Below, in pieces: positions 5,553-8,401 of a stretch of DNA of 8,401 nt. Positions within the stretch are counted from its first letter, which is position 1. Every line of letters starts with the position of its first letter. Origin of the DNA: Candidatus Heimdallarchaeota archaeon (GTDB taxonomy: Archaea; Asgardarchaeota; Heimdallarchaeia; Heimdallarchaeales; Heimdallarchaeaceae); NCBI GenBank assembly GCA_016839985.1, contig JAEOTG010000096.1:1-8401 (forward strand), read 5' to 3'. Below the pieces are notes generated by a model that was not told the DNA's origin, ran no database searches, and saw nothing but the letters and a program-made list of their open reading frames with translations. The position numbers and the translations under genes are program-made.

Positions 5553-7190
5553 ATGGAGAATATACCAGAAAAATCTTTGATAGATCAAGGAAAAAGCTCA
5601 AGATTTGTCTTTACATTCCTTATCTCATTTGCAATTGCAAAATTACTAGGAATTGCTTTTACAAAGATTTTCACCAATGTTCTATCTCAAGCAGAAATGG
5701 GTCAATATACAATAATACTCTCAGCTGTTGCATTAATAATGAGTTTTGGAGCCTTAGGCATTCCTTCAGCACTTAATAGATATGCAATAAGGTATAAATC
5801 AAAAGATAAATTACATGATTTAAGAAATTTTGTTTTTACAGGATTCATTACTTTTGTTGTTGTCGAGTTTCTTCTGATATTGGGTTTTTTAATTTCTTAC
5901 TTCATCTCTGGAAAACCTATTTCCTTTCTAGAAGTAGAAAATTATGTGATTACTCTATTTTTAGTTGCAGGTATTGTTCTAGCACAATTTATTAGCACCA
6001 TATTTATTTCAGTTGCAACGTCATTACAAAATAGCAGATATTATGCTTTAGTTGTAATTATGAGAGTTTTACTACAAGTACCTTTTGGGATATTTTTTGT
6101 AATTTTCTTCAAATGGGGTATTTTTGGCTTAATAGCAGGTTTAGCTGCAACAGAAATAATTGTAACAATCTTTACAGCTTTCATAATTATTAGAGATATA
6201 GGTATTGGAAAATTCTCTTTCACAGAATTAAAGAAAATAATGGAATTTTCTCTTCCTGTTTATATCGTGGGGAATCTATGGTATCTTTTTGATTTGGGGA
6301 TTCTAATATATGTTGAATATATCGTAGATTTGAAATCAATAGCAAGTTTTTCCTCTTCAGTGGATCAAATTTTAAATTTATTAGTCTCTGATACGACAGG
6401 AGCTACAGGAAATGAAGTTATTGCATTGTACAGATATGGAGCTCTAACGGTTGTAAATCTTATACTTCTAGCAGGAAATGTTTTCAGGATGGTTTATAGT
6501 CCGATGATTTACAAGCATTTTGAGAAAGAAGATTACAGCTATATGAGAAAATTTTCAATACAAATATCTAAATTATTTACAATCTTAATGTTTCCACTTA
6601 CTCTGGGTCTTTTTGCGATATCACCTTTTCTAATACTTCTTTTTACAAAATCAGATTATCTGCCAAGTTTGTATATTATTCCTATTTTGTTACTATCCAT
6701 AGTTATACAATATATGGGAAGAATAACAAATTATGGTCATGCATTATACTTCAAGAATTATTGGAACCTTATAGTGGGGACAATTTCCTTTATGTTTGCA
6801 GTTCTTACAGCTTATTTCCTTGTTCCAATAGATGGTTTGTTGGGTATTGCTCTCGCATATCTAGTGAGAAGATTTCTATATTTCATTGGTTTAGCAATTG
6901 TATCCCAAAAATATTTCAAAGTCAAATATCCAAAGAAAACACTAGGTTCTATTATTCTAGTTATGGTTTCTTCAGCAGGAATTGGTGCAATTCTCTATTA
7001 TTTTGCTTTTACTTTCTTGAACACTAATTTTAATGTACTTCTATCATTTGGTATTAGTACGATTCTCTTCTGTTGTCTAGTTGTTATTTTTAAACTGATA
7101 ACTAAGGAAGATATCAAATTCCTTCTGGATCTTCTCAAGAATTACTTTAAAGGAATAAAATTACCTAAGACAAGAAGTAATAACGCTTAA
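5553..7190 (+). CDS. Wzx/MATE-like polysaccharide flippase
   Basis: A 545-residue polytopic membrane protein of the polysaccharide transporter branch of the MOP superfamily, predicted to flip lipid-linked glycan units across the cytoplasmic membrane. About 14 hydrophobic segments can be drawn: near 19-37, 52-76, 95-116, 131-153, 163-186, 188-213, 233-256, 291-315, 336-361, 370-388, 405-424, 426-450, 463-488 and 494-515. The start GKSSRFVFTFLISFAIAKLL and ISQAEMGQYTI-like segment (SQAEMGQYTI, 45-54) match the family's first two helices, as does GIPSALNRY (69-77). Between helices 7 and 8 is a longer loop (about 257-290), where relatives usually pass directly to an IALYRYG-like stretch (here at 290-296). 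The C terminus is short and basic. The ATG follows GGTG with 7-base spacing. Its neighbours suggest it exports the pseudaminic-acid-containing, possibly sulfated glycan. Confidence 0.88.
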   Translation: MENIPEKSLIDQGKSSRFVFTFLISFAIAKLLGIAFTKIFTNVLSQAEMGQYTIILSAVALIMSFGALGIPSALNRYAIRYKSKDKLHDLRNFVFTGFITFVVVEFLLILGFLISYFISGKPISFLEVENYVITLFLVAGIVLAQFISTIFISVATSLQNSRYYALVVIMRVLLQVPFGIFFVIFFKWGIFGLIAGLAATEIIVTIFTAFIIIRDIGIGKFSFTELKKIMEFSLPVYIVGNLWYLFDLGILIYVEYIVDLKSIASFSSSVDQILNLLVSDTTGATGNEVIALYRYGALTVVNLILLAGNVFRMVYSPMIYKHFEKEDYSYMRKFSIQISKLFTILMFPLTLGLFAISPFLILLFTKSDYLPSLYIIPILLLSIVIQYMGRITNYGHALYFKNYWNLIVGTISFMFAVLTAYFLVPIDGLLGIALAYLVRRFLYFIGLAIVSQKYFKVKYPKKTLGSIILVMVSSAGIGAILYYFAFTFLNTNFNVLLSFGISTILFCCLVVIFKLITKEDIKFLLDLLKNYFKGIKLPKTRSNNA

Positions 7191-7242
7191 ATTAGGATTT
7201 CTTAGAATTATCAATTAAAATAAGGATTTAACTCTTTCCAGA

Positions 7243-7250
7243 TATAAATA
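7243..7250 (+). promoter_or_regulatory. TATA-like box for the surface protein gene
   Basis: TATAAATA lies 55 bases before the ATG at 7306. A start about 25 bases downstream would leave a leader of roughly 30 bases containing the ribosome site AGGAAGGT (7295-7302). The gene therefore seems to have its own promoter, separate from the flippase 115 bases upstream. Confidence 0.5.
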
Positions 7251-7305
7251 GTCTCTTGAGAAATAATTTTATTTGCAAATACAAATACTCAAATAGGAAG
7301 GTAAG

Positions 7306-8235
7306 ATGATACAATTTGCTTTGTTAAATATCAAATCGATTCTTAAAAGAAAGAATTTTGTATTTATTCTTCTTGTTCTTGTGTTACAAGTTTCCTTAAG
7401 CTGTTTTAATGAAAATTATATAACTGCACTTTCCTCTAAATCAACTTATCTAGGTGATTCTTATGCAAATAAAGTTGTTAGATCCTTATCAGCAACAGAT
7501 ACATCAGAAGCTCTTGGAGCACCTGATGGAAGTTTCGCAAAAATATATGAGAGTTACGAAAATGGATATGTAGTTCTTGATATGGGTTATTATGAGGAAA
7601 TAACAAATAAAGTAGGAGATGATTTTAGAGTCATCGCAAAAGAGGGTGGATACAGAGTTCGATTAAGTAATAATTTGTCAACTTTCCCAATAGATATTGG
7701 AACAGGTTTAGGAAACCAAAGTTTTGATTTCAATAGTACTGGTTACGAATCTGTAAGATATGTAATAATTGAATATAAAAACGGAAGTTATGTTGAACTG
7801 GATGCACTAGAAGCATATTACATTACTGAAGTAGAAACAGAAAATAATACTCCTGATATTGAAAACATTGATGATTTCTGGATTTGGGACAATCAATCAC
7901 AAATAGAAATGAACTGGAATGTTTATGATGAATATCCTTGGAATTATTCTATTTATGCAAATGATTCTTTTATTGAATCAGAAGAGTGGGATGGAGTCAA
8001 TGTGAATTTCCTATATGAAGTACAATCACCTGGTATCGTTAACATTTCTCTTGTTATATATGATTTATTTGGGAATTTCAATGTAGATATAGTAATAATT
8101 GAAATAAGAGAAGTGATTTCACTTACACCTTCGAAATCTGAATTTTCATTTACTATGATATTTTTCACATACTTGTTCTTTAGTATCTGTCTTAAATTGA
8201 AAAAGAAAAGAAAAAAATCAGTTAATTTAAATTGA
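7306..8235 (+). CDS. Exported, membrane-anchored surface protein with discoidin-like and Ig-like domains
   Basis: A 309-residue protein I do not recognise by name. A basic N terminus (KSILKRK, 10-16) and hydrophobic core (17-32) form a signal peptide or anchor. Residues about 50-172 resemble a discoidin/F5-8-type carbohydrate-binding-like domain: a SEALGAPDG opening, VVLDMG, DDFRV, YRVRLS, a GNQSFDF strand, SVRYVIIEY and a DALEAYYI end. Residues about 183-268 look like an archaeal Ig-like repeat, with a WNYSIYAND strand, EEWDG, SPGIVNISLVIYDLFGN and DIVIIEI. After SLTPSKSEF comes a C-terminal transmembrane segment (281-296) and a lysine-rich cytosolic tail, so the domains should face outward. 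Nine N-X-S/T sequons lie at N123, 137, 143, 159, 180, 196, 213, 219 and 246. C33 does not sit in a proper lipobox. It follows the flippase gene by 115 bases with its own TATA box. Likely a cell-surface protein and possible glycan acceptor or binder; function is inferred. Confidence 0.75.
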   Translation: MIQFALLNIKSILKRKNFVFILLVLVLQVSLSCFNENYITALSSKSTYLGDSYANKVVRSLSATDTSEALGAPDGSFAKIYESYENGYVVLDMGYYEEITNKVGDDFRVIAKEGGYRVRLSNNLSTFPIDIGTGLGNQSFDFNSTGYESVRYVIIEYKNGSYVELDALEAYYITEVETENNTPDIENIDDFWIWDNQSQIEMNWNVYDEYPWNYSIYANDSFIESEEWDGVNVNFLYEVQSPGIVNISLVIYDLFGNFNVDIVIIEIREVISLTPSKSEFSFTMIFFTYLFFSICLKLKKKRKKSVNLN

Positions 8236-8259
8236 ACTTTGGTTTTCTAGTAAGAACAA

Positions 8260-8267
8260 TTTATATA
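8260..8267 (+). promoter_or_regulatory. TATA-like box for the lipoprotein gene
   Basis: TTTATATA lies 49 bases before the ATG at 8317. The expected start near 8290 would leave a leader of about 27 bases carrying the ribosome site AGAGGT (8305-8310). The spacing matches that of the preceding gene's promoter. Confidence 0.5.
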
Positions 8268-8316
8268 TTATCTAAGAAAATATATGCACAAGTAATATGC
8301 TAGTAGAGGTTATTAA

Positions 8317-8401
8317 ATGAAGAGAGTAAATTTTTTGACAATAGTTTTAATTGGAGTAATCTTAGCGCAAGTTTTTGTGGTTGGTTGTAATGAAATAGAC
8401 G
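8317..8401 (+). CDS. N-terminal fragment of a predicted lipoprotein (cut by window edge)
   Basis: Only 28 codons are visible. They begin MKRVNFLTIV, run through a hydrophobic core (about 6-20) and reach VVGC (21-24), a good lipobox, so C24 would become the lipid-modified first residue of the mature protein outside the cell. N25 E26 I27 D28 begin the mature chain. In archaea such proteins are often substrate-binding subunits or surface proteins, but nothing here shows which. The start is supported by AGAGGT six bases upstream and a TATA-like box 49 bases upstream. The frame stays open to the window edge. Confidence 0.7.
   Translation, partial: MKRVNFLTIVLIGVILAQVFVVGCNEID

Noticed and set aside
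5543..5776. Overlapping frame at the start of the flippase gene
   Set aside because: Starts with GTG inside the flippase ribosome site and reads a Cys- and Asn-rich peptide in another frame; the flippase frame carries the family signature.
7393..7410. Lipobox at C33 of the surface protein
   Set aside because: The residues before the Cys are S-L-S, which do not fit the usual [LVI]-[ASTVI]-[GAS]-C pattern; a C-terminal membrane anchor explains attachment better.
7953..8168. 71-codon minus-strand frame in the surface protein gene
   Set aside because: Antisense to a gene with coherent domain structure; no ribosome site or family motif.

Overview
The window is very AT-rich and looks archaeal. 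TATA-like boxes (TTTATAAA, TATAAATA, TTTATATA) lie about 55-90 bases upstream of starts. Several ribosome binding sites carry the archaeal GGTGA/GTGAT core. The right end encodes a signal-peptide protein with a discoidin-like domain, an Ig-like domain and a C-terminal membrane anchor, a layout common in archaeal surface proteins. Asgard or another mesophilic archaeal lineage would fit, but no marker gene settles this, and the cell-surface sugar genes are of a type shared widely with bacteria.

The left half (1-3879) is a pseudaminic acid (nonulosonic acid) biosynthesis locus. On the minus strand, in transcription order, are an SpsF/PseF-type cytidylyltransferase, PseB (UDP-GlcNAc inverting 4,6-dehydratase) and PseC (4-aminotransferase, which runs off the left edge). 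PseI (pseudaminic acid synthase) is divergently transcribed from a 129-base intergenic region. PseB and PseC make UDP-4-amino-4,6-dideoxy-N-acetyl-altrosamine. After acetylation and UDP removal, PseI condenses the sugar with phosphoenolpyruvate and the cytidylyltransferase would activate it with CTP. The classic acetyltransferase (PseH, GNAT type) and UDP-sugar hydrolase (PseG) are not in the window and may lie past the left edge.

The middle (3894-7190) holds a hexapeptide-repeat acyltransferase, a PAPS-type sulfotransferase (both minus strand) and, divergent from the latter, a large Wzx-type polysaccharide flippase. These suggest that a pseudaminic-acid-containing glycan is acylated, possibly sulfated, and moved across the membrane.

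The right end (7306-8401) encodes exported proteins on the plus strand. One is a membrane-anchored surface protein with nine N-glycosylation sequons packed into about 125 residues, a plausible acceptor for such a glycan. The other is the beginning of a lipoprotein with a VVGC lipobox.

No rRNA, tRNA, CRISPR array, insertion sequence or long repeat was seen. No stretch longer than 300 bases lacks a gene.
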